Source: an uncultured Eggerthellaceae bacterium (GTDB taxonomy: Bacteria; Actinomycetota; Coriobacteriia; Coriobacteriales; Eggerthellaceae). Taken from it: a stretch of DNA of 20,999 bases. Shown one piece after another: positions 13,194-20,999 of the stretch. The stretch lies in contig CAKTXN010000021.1 of NCBI GenBank assembly GCA_934630905.1, forward strand, positions 1-20,999, read 5' to 3'. The notes under the pieces are model-generated. The model made no database searches. It was not told the DNA's origin and saw nothing but the letters and a program-made list of their open reading frames with translations. How positions within the stretch are numbered: the stretch's first letter is position 1; each line of letters begins with the position of its first letter. The translations under genes were made by a program, and so were the position numbers.

Positions 13194-16082
13194 CTACTTC
13201 TGCTCAAGCATTTTCGCAATGTACTTGCCGGTATAACCCACGTTCTTTGCAGCAACTTGTTCGGGCGTACCCGTAGCAATAATCTTACCGCCACGATCGC
13301 CACCTTCGGGACCCATGTCGATAATGTAGTCGGCAGATTTGATGACATCCAAATTGTGCTCAATGACTAATACAGTATTGCCGCTATCCACTAAACGCTG
13401 CAGCACCACCAGCAGCTGGCGGACGTCTTCGAAATGCAAGCCCGTTGTAGGTTCATCCAGAATATAGAACGTTTTGCCCGTTTGCTTGCGCTGCAATTCA
13501 CTCGCAAGCTTTACGCGTTGCGCTTCACCGCCAGAAAGCGTGGTTGCCGGCTGACCTAAGCGAATATAGCCCAAACCCACATCGAAAAGCGTTTGGAGCT
13601 TACGTTTGATGCTGGGAATGTTCTGGAAGAAGGAAAGCGCCTCTTCGACCGTCATATCCAACAGCTCCGCAATGTTCTTGCCGCGATACGTAACTTGCAG
13701 CGTTTCACGGTTGTAGCGCGAACCGCCGCATACTTCGCAGGGAACGTAAATGTCAGGCAGGAAGTGCATCTCGATTTTTATCTGACCATCACCCTTGCAT
13801 GCCTCGCAGCGACCGCCGGACACATTGAAGGAGAAACGGCCTGGCGCGTAACCACGCGCCTTCGCTTCATTCGTTGATGCGTAGAGAGCGCGCAAGTCGT
13901 CCCAAAGGCCGATATACGTTGCCGGATTCGAACGCGGCGTGCGACCAATGGGACTTTGATCGATGTTGATGACCTTATCGATAGCCTCCACTCCAAGAAG
14001 CTTCTTGTACGGTGCCGCCGTCTTATGCGCGTGATTAACGCGATTTGCCAACGCAGGGGCCAACGTGTCAGTGATAAGGGAGCTTTTGCCGCTTCCCGAT
14101 ACACCGGTTACCACGCACAGCGTGCCAAGCGGAATATCGATTGAGACGTTCTTCAGATTATTGACGCGCGCACCCGAAAGGCTAATGCAGCCACGTTCCG
14201 GATTGCGACGCGTGGCAGGAACCTCTATCTTGCGGCGTCCGCTCAAATAATCGGCGGTAATAGACCCTTGGGTGGCCTGCACCTGCTCAGGCGTACCGCA
14301 AGCAACAAGATAACCGCCGTTTTCTCCGGCGCCCGGACCCATGTCAATAACGTAATCAGCGCTTCGGATGGTGTCCTCGTCGTGCTCCACCACAATGACG
14401 GTATTGCCCAAATCGCGCAGATTCTCGAGCGTGGCAATAAGTCGATCGTTATCACGCTGATGCAGGCCGATAGAGGGCTCGTCCAGAATATAGAGCACGC
14501 CCATAAGTCCTGCGCCGATTTGCGTTGCAAGGCGAATGCGCTGCGCCTCGCCACCCGATAAAGATGCGGTCGCGCGATCAAGCGTCAAGTAATCAAGGCC
14601 AACATCTACTAGGAATTTCAAGCGAGCGACGATTTCTTTGACAATAGGACCTGCGATAGCAAGATTCTGCCCCTCAAACTCCAACGAGCGGAAGAATTCA
14701 AGCGAATCGCGCGCACTCATTTCCGTTACTTCGTTGATAGATTTTCCGCCCACGGTAACAGCAAGAATCTCGGGCTTCAAACGTTTTCCGTGGCACGACG
14801 GACAAGGATGCTGAGAGAAATACGCGTTGAATTTATCGCGCTGCTTGTCGCTAGAAGCCTCATCGCGGCGCTGGATAATGGCGGCGCGTGCGCCATCCCA
14901 CGTAATAAACCAATACGTATCGCGTCCGCTTACCGTCACGTAATCAACGCGGATCTTCTCATCGCCCGTGCCGTCCATGATTGCACGTTTCGCTTTAGCC
15001 GGCAAATCTTCCCAGGGCGTCTGGTCGCTGATGCCTAAATGCTTGCAAAGCGCTTGCAAAACCTGGGGATAATAATTGCCGGTGCTGAATGGCACTAAGC
15101 AACCTTGCGCAATGGACAGCGAAGGATCGGGCACAACTAGAGATTCATTCACTTCTTCGGCCGTACCAATGCCCAAGCATTCCGGGCAGGCGCCATAGGG
15201 AGCGTTGAACGAGAAGTCGCGCGGCTGCAAATCATCAATCGAATGGCCATGCTCAGGACAAGCGAGCGCCAACGAATACACATGCTCGTTTTCAGCCAGA
15301 CCACCCGTAGCGCCCGAGGAAACATACGAACCGCGCGGCGCAGAGCTTTCCTCTCCCAAGATTTGCACTAAAACGCGACCATCGGCCAAAGATGTTGCTT
15401 TTTCAACCGCTTCCGCAATACGGCTTGTTGCCGAGGATTTCAAAACAACACGGTCGACCACAACATCAATAAAATGCTTGATTTTCTTGTTCAGGGTAAG
15501 CGGCTCGCCATCAAGCTTATGCACTTCACCATCAATGCGCACGCGCACAAAACCCTCTTTTGCCAAATCGGCGAAAAGCTTGGTGAACTCGCCTTTCCTT
15601 CCCGTAACAACCGGTGCCATAATCATGGCTTTCGTTGTTTGACCATCGCCCAGGGAAAGAATTTCATCGGCTACTTGATCGGTGGTTTGCGACTTGATTT
15701 CTCGACCGCATTCAGGGCAATGAGGAATACCGGTGCGCGCGAACAACAAGCGAAGGTAGTCGTAAATTTCGGTTGTGGTACCCACCGTTGAACGCGGGTT
15801 CTTACTGGTGGTCTTTTGATCGATGGAAACCGCAGGTGAAAGACCATCAATGCTGTCAAGATCCGGCTTATCCATTTGCCCCAAGAACATGCGCGCATAG
15901 CTGGAAAGCGACTCAACGTAGCGCCTTTGTCCTTCTGCGTAAATGGTATCAAACGCCAAGCTTGACTTGCCGCTGCCCGAAAGACCCGTGATAACAACCA
16001 GCTTATCGCGCGGAATAGTAACGTCAACATTCTTAAGATTGTGCTCGCGCGCACCTTTAATGACAATGGAATCTTGTCCCAC
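13194..16082 (-). CDS. uvrA: UvrABC system protein A (excinuclease ATPase)
   Basis: UvrA is the damage-sensing dimeric ABC ATPase that loads UvrB in nucleotide excision repair. It has 962 residues from GTG. Walker A1 is GLSGSGKSS (33-41) and A2 is GVSGSGKSS (660-668). Signatures are LSGGEAQR at 508-515 and 849-856, and Walker B is ILDEPSIGLH (532-541) and ILDEPTTGLH (874-883). One zinc site is C275/H278/C299/C302 (CPEH instead of CPxC), and the C-terminal zinc finger has C759, C762, C782, C785. GTG at 16082 is chosen because AAGGGAG lies 5 nt upstream; the ATG at 16106 (+8 residues) has no such site. A LexA-like box lies upstream. uvrB is not in the window. Confidence 0.97.
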   Translation of the reverse strand: MGQDSIVIKGAREHNLKNVDVTIPRDKLVVITGLSGSGKSSLAFDTIYAEGQRRYVESLSSYARMFLGQMDKPDLDSIDGLSPAVSIDQKTTSKNPRSTVGTTTEIYDYLRLLFARTGIPHCPECGREIKSQTTDQVADEILSLGDGQTTKAMIMAPVVTGRKGEFTKLFADLAKEGFVRVRIDGEVHKLDGEPLTLNKKIKHFIDVVVDRVVLKSSATSRIAEAVEKATSLADGRVLVQILGEESSAPRGSYVSSGATGGLAENEHVYSLALACPEHGHSIDDLQPRDFSFNAPYGACPECLGIGTAEEVNESLVVPDPSLSIAQGCLVPFSTGNYYPQVLQALCKHLGISDQTPWEDLPAKAKRAIMDGTGDEKIRVDYVTVSGRDTYWFITWDGARAAIIQRRDEASSDKQRDKFNAYFSQHPCPSCHGKRLKPEILAVTVGGKSINEVTEMSARDSLEFFRSLEFEGQNLAIAGPIVKEIVARLKFLVDVGLDYLTLDRATASLSGGEAQRIRLATQIGAGLMGVLYILDEPSIGLHQRDNDRLIATLENLRDLGNTVIVVEHDEDTIRSADYVIDMGPGAGENGGYLVACGTPEQVQATQGSITADYLSGRRKIEVPATRRNPERGCISLSGARVNNLKNVSIDIPLGTLCVVTGVSGSGKSSLITDTLAPALANRVNHAHKTAAPYKKLLGVEAIDKVINIDQSPIGRTPRSNPATYIGLWDDLRALYASTNEAKARGYAPGRFSFNVSGGRCEACKGDGQIKIEMHFLPDIYVPCEVCGGSRYNRETLQVTYRGKNIAELLDMTVEEALSFFQNIPSIKRKLQTLFDVGLGYIRLGQPATTLSGGEAQRVKLASELQRKQTGKTFYILDEPTTGLHFEDVRQLLVVLQRLVDSGNTVLVIEHNLDVIKSADYIIDMGPEGGDRGGKIIATGTPEQVAAKNVGYTGKYIAKMLEQK

Positions 16083-16087
16083 GATTA

Positions 16088-16094
16088 CTCCCTT
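16088..16094 (-). promoter_or_regulatory. Ribosome binding site deciding the uvrA start
   Basis: AAGGGAG lies 5 nt upstream of GTG at 16082 and inside the frame that would be translated from the ATG at 16106, so the GTG is favoured. Confidence 0.65.
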
Positions 16095-16128
16095 ATATGC
16101 TTGCATCGCATTCGTTTTTCAGGGGCAC

Positions 16129-16134
16129 ATTATA
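16129..16134 (-). promoter_or_regulatory. -10 element of uvrA
   Basis: A perfect TATAAT lies on the minus strand (16134-16129). The predicted start near 16122 gives a leader of about 40 nt to the GTG. The -35 position at 17 nt (AACAAA) is weak and is covered by the LexA-like box. Confidence 0.6.
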
Positions 16135-16145
16135 CCCCTCTATAG

Positions 16146-16159
16146 CAAACATTTGTTTG
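16146..16159 (-). promoter_or_regulatory. LexA/SOS box upstream of uvrA
   Basis: On the minus strand CAAACAAATGTTTG matches the Gram-positive LexA consensus CGAACRNRYGTTYG at 13 of 14 positions, the only mismatch being A for G at position 2. It lies 12-25 nt upstream of the TATAAT, overlapping the -35 region, where LexA would block RNA polymerase. uvrA is a classical SOS gene, which supports the assignment. Confidence 0.8.
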
Positions 16160-16290
16160 TTTATTTCATGCAAAACAAGTAACGTGTTTTATTTCGCAGA
16201 ATCATGGCGAAACACAACGCAGTTCAAGTCTTCATCGTCTCCAATATGATTGAATCGAAAAACGCAAGAACGCGTGAATCGTTGAACACC

Positions 16291-17292
16291 TCATGCGCGT
16301 GGATGCGCTTGCGCGTGGGCCGCTTTCAGGCGATCCGAAGTCAAATGCGTGTAAATCTGCGTTGTGGAAAGACTTGCATGCCCCAATAATTCCTGCACGG
16401 TTCGAAGATCGGCCCCACCATTGAGCATGTCCGTTGCGAACGTATGCCGCATCGCATGAGGCGAAAGCGAAGGATCGAGCCCTGTTTCAAGCACGTGCCC
16501 TTTGAAGATTTTACGCAGGGAGTCAGCCGAAAGTGGCTTTCCGCTTTTCGAGAGGAAAAACGCTTCAGAATCACCCGACGCGCTACTGTTTTTCGCAGCC
16601 AGAAAAGGGCGCGCATGGGTCAAATAACGCTCAAGAACGCTCACGCATTGATCGTGGAGAACAACATCGCGCTCTTTTGATCCCTTGCCCATAAGCCTCA
16701 TGCGGGCAGCGCCGCAATTGACACTCGAAACCGTGAGCCCCGCTATTTCTGAAATACGTGCGCCCGTAGCGTACAAAACCTCGAAGATTGCCTCGTCACG
16801 CAAAGCAAGGGCTTCTTTCACGTTAGTGGGCGCCGTGGCCGCAAAGGATTGCGCCTCCGGCTCTTCCGTATCGGTTTCGAAACACGCATCATTTTCAAGC
16901 ACGGCAAACAATGCATCGATTTCTGCCGTTGACAGAACATGAGGCAGATGATGCGCAATTTTAGAGCCCTGAACAGCGCTTACCGTATTGCACGACGATA
17001 TCTGGGAAACGTTAAGCCAGCGGAAAAACGTGCGCAACGAGCTCAAGCGCCGATTGATTGTCTTGCGGGAATATCCAGCGCTCATCTGGTCGGATAAATA
17101 TCCGCGTACATTGCGCGTAGAAGGAGCAAGCGCATTGAATTCCGAACGCTTCGCATACCGAAGATACGTGCGTACGTCTGTTTCGTACGCACGAACGGTA
17201 TGGGCAGAGTAATTGCGCTGCCCACTCAAGAAAGCAAGAAACCCCTTGATGATTTTCTCTAATTCACCGTTTCGTTCGCTATCGTTTTGCAT
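16291..17292 (-). CDS. xerC: Tyrosine recombinase XerC
   Basis: XerC/XerD recombinases resolve chromosome dimers at dif. This 333-residue protein has an N-terminal SAM-like core-binding domain (about 12-95) and a catalytic domain with the full set Arg179 (ATGARISE), Lys203 (GKGSKER), His279 and Arg282 (SPHAMRHTFAT), His305 (LLGHAS) and Tyr314 (TQIYTHL). Their spacing equals that of E. coli XerD (R148, K172, H244, R247, H270, Y279). It is about 30 residues longer than XerD, with extra polar sequence near 133-160 and 232-242. Location 33 nt after trmFO mirrors trmFO-codV(xerC) of Bacillus, so XerC is favoured over XerD or a phage integrase. The ATG at 17292 has only a weak ribosome binding site. 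Confidence 0.9.
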   Translation of the reverse strand: MQNDSERNGELEKIIKGFLAFLSGQRNYSAHTVRAYETDVRTYLRYAKRSEFNALAPSTRNVRGYLSDQMSAGYSRKTINRRLSSLRTFFRWLNVSQISSCNTVSAVQGSKIAHHLPHVLSTAEIDALFAVLENDACFETDTEEPEAQSFAATAPTNVKEALALRDEAIFEVLYATGARISEIAGLTVSSVNCGAARMRLMGKGSKERDVVLHDQCVSVLERYLTHARPFLAAKNSSASGDSEAFFLSKSGKPLSADSLRKIFKGHVLETGLDPSLSPHAMRHTFATDMLNGGADLRTVQELLGHASLSTTQIYTHLTSDRLKAAHAQAHPRA

Positions 17293-17325
17293 TGCTCAGC
17301 TGCCCCACTTATCGCGCCTATCACA

Positions 17326-18696
17326 TTATTCCGCCAGAAGTCCTGCGGCGCAAAGCGCCTTGCGATAATCCTCAAGCGCAGCGTTGCCTCGTTGAGCATA
17401 CGCAGCATAACGCGCCTTCTTATTGCGAATAGGTGGGTCAAGCGGCTCAAGCATGCCGAAGTTAACATGCGAAGGCTGGTAATCCACCGTTTCCAGGTTC
17501 GTGGCGTAATCCAAAAGCGCCCCAAAGACCGTGTGTTTCGGCAACGACGGAAGCGTCTTACCATGAAGCCGCGCCGCAACAGCAAATGCAACATGCAGAC
17601 CAGAGCGAATGGCCTCAACGTATCCTTCCGTGCCGGAAACCTGCCCTGCAAGATACACGGGAACACCCATTTGCGCAGATGCAGTCGTCATCTTCAACTC
17701 GGAATCAAGAACTTTCGGAGCATCGACAAACGTATTGCGATGCATAACGCCGTAGCGCGCAAACTCCGCCTGCTCCAAACCGGGAATCATGCGAAAAACG
17801 CGGCGCTGTTCGGGAAACGTCAAGTTGGTCTGGAACCCCACTAAGTTATAACAGCTGCCATGCGCATCTTCCGCACGAAGCTGCACCGCCGCCCAAGGAC
17901 GCCTCTCCGTTCGCGGGTCAATCAATCCCACGGGTTTCAGCGCACCAAAACGAGGCGCATCTCTTCCCGCTCGCGCAATTTCCTCGACCGGTTGGCATGC
18001 CTGGAAAAGATCTTTCGTCTCGAAATCTTTCTTGATAACGCGTTCTGCCGCCAAAAGCTCGTCAATGAACCGCTCGTATTCCTCTTTGTTGAACGGAGCA
18101 TTCAGATAATCCCCCAACCCCTCTTCATAGCGGCTCTGCCTGAAAAGGATATCCATGTCCAAAGAGTCGGCCATGACAATAGGGGCGGCCGCATCGAAAA
18201 ACGCAAGATGTTCAAGACCGGTTACCTTACCAAGAGATTCAGCCAAAGAATCGCTGGTCAATGGCCCCGTTGCAACAACAAGAGCATCTAAGCCCCTGGC
18301 TTCGGCCTGCAAGTCGCTTGCTTCCCTGCGCTCAAGGGAAATCAGGGGATGCGAGCAAATAAGCTCAGTGATCCTTTGCGCAAAAAGCTCCCTATCCACT
18401 GCAAGGGCACCGCCCGCTGCAACTTCCGTTTCAAGCGCCACCCGGTAAAGAACCGAACCCAGCTTATCAAGCTCCCCTTTCAGCATGCCCGCTGCGGAAT
18501 CGGGGTTCTTACCCTTTAGCGAGTTCGAGCAAACAAGCTCGCCCAGTAAATCAGTTTTATGAACATCGGTCTTTTTCTGGGGACGCATTTCAACAAGCGT
18601 CACCAACACGCCGCGAGAAGCCAGTTGCAGCGCGCATTCGCTACCGGCAAGACCGCCGCCGATTATTTTCACTTTGTTTTCCATAGGGCAAAGCAT
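17326..18696 (-). CDS. trmFO: Folate-dependent tRNA (uracil-54-C5) methyltransferase TrmFO
   Basis: TrmFO uses methylenetetrahydrofolate and FADH2 to make ribothymidine 54 in the tRNA T loop. It has 456 residues. The FAD-binding IIGGGLAGSE lies at about 11-20. ELVCSNSLKG carries Cys56 and FQACQPVEE carries Cys234, aligning with the two functional cysteines of Bacillus TrmFO (C53, C226). YNLVGFQTNL and AGQVSGTEGYVEA mark the C-terminal half. No Shine-Dalgarno precedes either ATG at 18696 or ATG at 18684. A GATTAT at 18707-18702 would start transcription almost on the first ATG, so that start is given; the second fits the family N-terminus better. It lies 71 nt after dprA and 33 nt before xerC. 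Confidence 0.94.
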   Translation of the reverse strand: MLCPMENKVKIIGGGLAGSECALQLASRGVLVTLVEMRPQKKTDVHKTDLLGELVCSNSLKGKNPDSAAGMLKGELDKLGSVLYRVALETEVAAGGALAVDRELFAQRITELICSHPLISLERREASDLQAEARGLDALVVATGPLTSDSLAESLGKVTGLEHLAFFDAAAPIVMADSLDMDILFRQSRYEEGLGDYLNAPFNKEEYERFIDELLAAERVIKKDFETKDLFQACQPVEEIARAGRDAPRFGALKPVGLIDPRTERRPWAAVQLRAEDAHGSCYNLVGFQTNLTFPEQRRVFRMIPGLEQAEFARYGVMHRNTFVDAPKVLDSELKMTTASAQMGVPVYLAGQVSGTEGYVEAIRSGLHVAFAVAARLHGKTLPSLPKHTVFGALLDYATNLETVDYQPSHVNFGMLEPLDPPIRNKKARYAAYAQRGNAALEDYRKALCAAGLLAE

Positions 18697-18701
18697 AGCA
18701 A

Positions 18702-18729
18702 ATAATCAGCCGATGCAGGCGGCGGCCAA
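18702..18729 (-). promoter_or_regulatory. Possible promoter giving leaderless trmFO
   Basis: TTGGCC (18729-18724) and GATTAT (18707-18702) are 16 nt apart on the minus strand. The predicted +1 falls at 18695-18696, on the ATG. Each hexamer matches at about 4 of 6 positions, so support is modest, but no ribosome binding site competes with the leaderless reading. Confidence 0.35.
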
Positions 18730-18767
18730 GAAGAAATGCAAGTTTCAAACACGCGCCGCACCCGCTA

Positions 18768-19724
18768 TCACGACAACGGCCCATAGCTCCCATCGGGATA
18801 ACACGTTATCAAACCAGCATCCTGCGCTTCTTCGATACGAACCGATGCCCAAGCGGAAGGGTTCTCTTTTCCGCAATATTGCAGGGCAAACGAGTAAATT
18901 TGCTCCTGGTCAAGCGGCTCAGCAATAAGAGCCCTGATAAGCGGGTCATCAAATAACTGCGCAGCATCCTGCGCGACTGCATCAACCGAAGAACCCACTA
19001 ACATGCCTTCCTTCAGCTCTTGCGGATAAAGGGAGACAAGCGCTTCTAGGAATGTTTCGTCATCCACAATGGGCACGGCGCCCTGGAAAAGCAGGCGATT
19101 CGCACCCTTCGAATTCGGCGCTGTGATGGCACCGGGCACCACCATTACTTCGCGTCCTAGGCTCAACGCCTCATCGGCGGTAGAAAACGTGCCCGATGGC
19201 AAGCCCGCTTCCACGATAAGCGTTGCCTTCGAGAGCGCTGCAATGATGCGATTTCGCAGGCGAAACGTATAAGGAAGCGGCTCGAAACCCCACTCTTGCT
19301 CAGAGACAATTGCACCGCCTTCATCGATTATCCGTTGGAAGAGCGCCTTGTTCTGCGCAGGATAAATCTTATCGCACCCGCCGCCAAGCACCGCAACGGT
19401 GGCGCCATGGTGTTCAAGCGCGCCCAGATGAGCAGCACTATCGCACCCACGTGCGCCACCCGACACAACGGGAATCCCCTGGCGTGCTGCAAGTGCGGCA
19501 AAACGTTGCGCGCACCCTTTCCCGTACGGCGTTGCTTTCCGCGCGCCCACAATGGACAAGCCTAAACGCAGACACTGCGGATTCCCTATCACGTACAGCA
19601 TACGCGGAGGAGCAGAAAGCTCGCGCAGGGCATCGGGATACTCAGCTGAATTCACATCAATCTCGTAGCGCGGACCTTCAAGCGCGCAGCCTGCTGCCTT
19701 AGCACATCGTTTATTTTCTGCCAT
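18768..19724 (-). CDS. dprA: DNA processing protein DprA (Smf)
   Basis: DprA binds incoming single-stranded DNA in natural transformation and loads RecA. It has 318 residues from the chosen ATG. The extended Rossmann fold shows SIVGARKATPYG (57-68), VVSGGARGCDSAAH (86-99, a variant of SGxARGID), GGGCDKIYPAQN (114-125), LPYTFRLRNRIIAALS (150-165) and GTFSTADEAL (178-187). A winged-helix-like C-terminal segment (about 255-318) follows. The ATG at 19724 lies one base after the comM stop (TAATATG), with GGAGG inside the last comM codons. ATGs at 19748 and 19745 would overlap comM and lack such a site. Pairing with comM suggests a competence role, but dprA also occurs in bacteria not known to be transformable. 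Confidence 0.95.
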   Translation of the reverse strand: MAENKRCAKAAGCALEGPRYEIDVNSAEYPDALRELSAPPRMLYVIGNPQCLRLGLSIVGARKATPYGKGCAQRFAALAARQGIPVVSGGARGCDSAAHLGALEHHGATVAVLGGGCDKIYPAQNKALFQRIIDEGGAIVSEQEWGFEPLPYTFRLRNRIIAALSKATLIVEAGLPSGTFSTADEALSLGREVMVVPGAITAPNSKGANRLLFQGAVPIVDDETFLEALVSLYPQELKEGMLVGSSVDAVAQDAAQLFDDPLIRALIAEPLDQEQIYSFALQYCGKENPSAWASVRIEEAQDAGLITCYPDGSYGPLS

Positions 19725-19725
19725 A

Positions 19726-20999
19726 TTACCCTCCCCGAGACTCATCACTCATGCGCAGACCGGCTGCTTCGCAGATATGGCCTTTCGTTACGCGCTCGCT
19801 TTCTTCAAGATCCGCTATGGTACGCGCCACTCCCAACGTTCGCACTATCGCACGGCCGCTGAATTTCCTCTTATCGGCAAGCGCCTCGAAATAACGTGCT
19901 GCTTCTTCATTGAGCAGGCACGATGCAATTAAATCTTTGGCACGCGTATCAGATGACTCGTGGCGCTGCTTTCTCCATGCGCGAAACGCTCTTCCCGCTT
20001 CAACGCCTTCTCGAAGGATCTGAGACGATGTTCCCTGGCCCGAGCGAAGCACATCGGCGGAACGCAAGCGTCCAACATTGATGCGCATGTCAATGCGGTC
20101 GAGAATCGGCCCGCCAATGCGCGCTTGGTAGGAAGAAATCTGATAGGATGTGCAGGTGCAAGGCGTTTCCTTATCGCCCAAGTACCCACAAGGACACGGA
20201 TTAGCCGATGCTGCCAAGGCAAAGCGCGCGGGCATGGTAACCGACGACGTTGCCCGAACAAGGGTCACCTCACCTGATTCCATAGGCTGACGAAGGCTCT
20301 GAAGCACTGCAGGTTTGAACTCGGGGAGCTCGTCCAAGTAGAGCACTCCTCGATGCGCAAGCGTTATCTCGCCTGGTCGTACAGGGTTTCCTCCCCCTAC
20401 AAGACCTGCGCACGATGCAGAATGATGAGGTGCCCTGAAAGGCCGCCTGCCCATCAAAACATCATGAGCATCCAAACCCGCAACGGAATAAATTGTTGCC
20501 ACCTCGAGCATTTCCTCTTGCGAAAGCAACGGCAGAATACTCGGCAGACGCTCTGCCAACATCGTCTTTCCCGAACCAGGAGGCCCCACAAGCAACACGC
20601 CATGGTTTCCCATTGCCGCAATCTGCAATGCTCTCTTCGCATGATCGTGACCTGCTACTTCTGAAAAATCGGGAAGCACCCCGTCAAACGAGAGAGCAGC
20701 ACCTTCATACGACTGGAAATACCCTGTTTTCAACGCAGAAAGGTTATCGAGTATGCGAATCGCCAGATTGTTATCAAGAACACCTAAATTTGAATCATGG
20801 GCGCAGCAAAGCGAATAGCCATCGCGACAAGCACTTTGCGCATACGCAAGCAACCCGGGAACCGGTTTAACACAACCATCAAGAGAAAGCTCGCCAACAA
20901 ATAGGGTTTTGCTTGCAACCTGGGCGCTCACCTGCCCCGAAGCAATAAGTATTCCCAGCGCAATAGGCAAATCGAATCCAGATCCGCGCTTTTTCAGAG
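19726..20999 (-). CDS. comM: ComM/YifB family AAA+ ATPase (Mg-chelatase-like), 5' end outside window
   Basis: ComM is a hexameric helicase promoting branch migration during natural transformation. The reading frame stays open to the window edge: before residue PIALGIL the codons read LKKRGSGFDL, matching the family block FDLPIALGIL. The start is therefore outside, and the TTG at 20970 is internal. About 424 residues are visible out of roughly 500. LPDFSEVAGHDHAKRAL leads the AAA+ domain. Walker A is GPPGSGKT, and RPFRAPHHSAS, Walker B YLDELPEF and ASANPCPCGYLG follow, with the C-X-C-rich loop (CPCG...CTCT) typical of YifB/ComM. DRIDM is sensor-2 proximal. It lies one base before dprA and is presumably in one transcript with it. 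Confidence 0.95.
   Translation of the reverse strand, partial: LKKRGSGFDLPIALGILIASGQVSAQVASKTLFVGELSLDGCVKPVPGLLAYAQSACRDGYSLCCAHDSNLGVLDNNLAIRILDNLSALKTGYFQSYEGAALSFDGVLPDFSEVAGHDHAKRALQIAAMGNHGVLLVGPPGSGKTMLAERLPSILPLLSQEEMLEVATIYSVAGLDAHDVLMGRRPFRAPHHSASCAGLVGGGNPVRPGEITLAHRGVLYLDELPEFKPAVLQSLRQPMESGEVTLVRATSSVTMPARFALAASANPCPCGYLGDKETPCTCTSYQISSYQARIGGPILDRIDMRINVGRLRSADVLRSGQGTSSQILREGVEAGRAFRAWRKQRHESSDTRAKDLIASCLLNEEAARYFEALADKRKFSGRAIVRTLGVARTIADLEESERVTKGHICEAAGLRMSDESRGG
19730..19734 (-). promoter_or_regulatory. Ribosome binding site deciding the dprA start
   Basis: GGAGG in the final codons of comM lies 5 nt upstream of the ATG at 19724, favouring it over the ATG codons at 19745 and 19748. 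Confidence 0.65.

Noticed and set aside
16291..17292. Tyrosine recombinase as a phage or integrative-element integrase
   Set aside because: Active-site spacing matches Xer proteins, the neighbour is trmFO as in Bacillus, and no attachment-site repeats or other mobile genes are nearby.
20968..20970. TTG at 20970 as the start of comM
   Set aside because: The frame stays open to the window edge and the upstream codons (LKKRGSGFDL) match the family, so this is an internal codon of a truncated gene.
1..20999. CRISPR array, insertion sequence, toxin-antitoxin or defence island
   Set aside because: No regularly spaced repeats, transposase, terminal inverted repeats or matching small gene pairs were seen; nearly all sequence is accounted for by housekeeping genes.

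Overview
The window looks like a chromosomal core region of an actinobacterium, most likely a member of the Coriobacteriia with moderate GC. This is an inference from gene content and order: the uvrC-rapZ-yvcK-whiA-gap-pgk-tpiA-secG order is characteristic of Actinobacteria and some Firmicutes. The folate-dependent TrmFO and the comM-dprA-trmFO-xerC block resemble Firmicutes (dprA-topA-trmFO-codV in Bacillus). No species is claimed.

Layout, left to right. Positions 1-866 hold three tRNA genes, Gly(GCC) on minus, Val(GAC) on plus and Leu(GAG) on minus. Recognisable promoters and terminators go with them, and about 340 bases between them hold nothing I can identify. Positions 933-11397 are one long minus-strand block. 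Read in transcription order it runs uvrC, rapZ, yvcK, whiA, gap, pgk, tpiA, gpmI, secG, so it joins nucleotide excision repair, the cell-envelope/carbon-flux regulators RapZ-YvcK-WhiA, lower glycolysis and a Sec translocon subunit. gap has its own promoter-like -10. An intrinsic terminator lies between gap and pgk with little room for a new promoter, which suggests partial readthrough that sets gap above pgk-tpiA-gpmI.

Positions 11398-11675 are a divergent regulatory region. It holds a near-leaderless uvrC promoter and a perfect 11-bp inverted repeat. gdhA (plus strand, 11676-13031) is the only plus-strand protein gene and converges on uvrA, with a shared terminator between them. uvrA (minus) has a near-consensus Gram-positive LexA/SOS box overlapping its promoter region. 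Positions 16291-20999 are a second minus-strand cluster, transcribed comM (cut by the window edge), dprA, trmFO, xerC: competence-related DNA processing, tRNA T-loop methylation and chromosome dimer resolution.

No insertion sequence, prophage, CRISPR array, toxin-antitoxin pair or defence system is visible, and I do not see a wholly new multigene system. The points worth a second look are mostly regulatory: the SOS box, the paired operator-like repeat between uvrC and gdhA, the gap/pgk terminator and two apparently leaderless genes. UvrC also carries an N-terminal tandem octapeptide repeat and a rearranged cysteine cluster.
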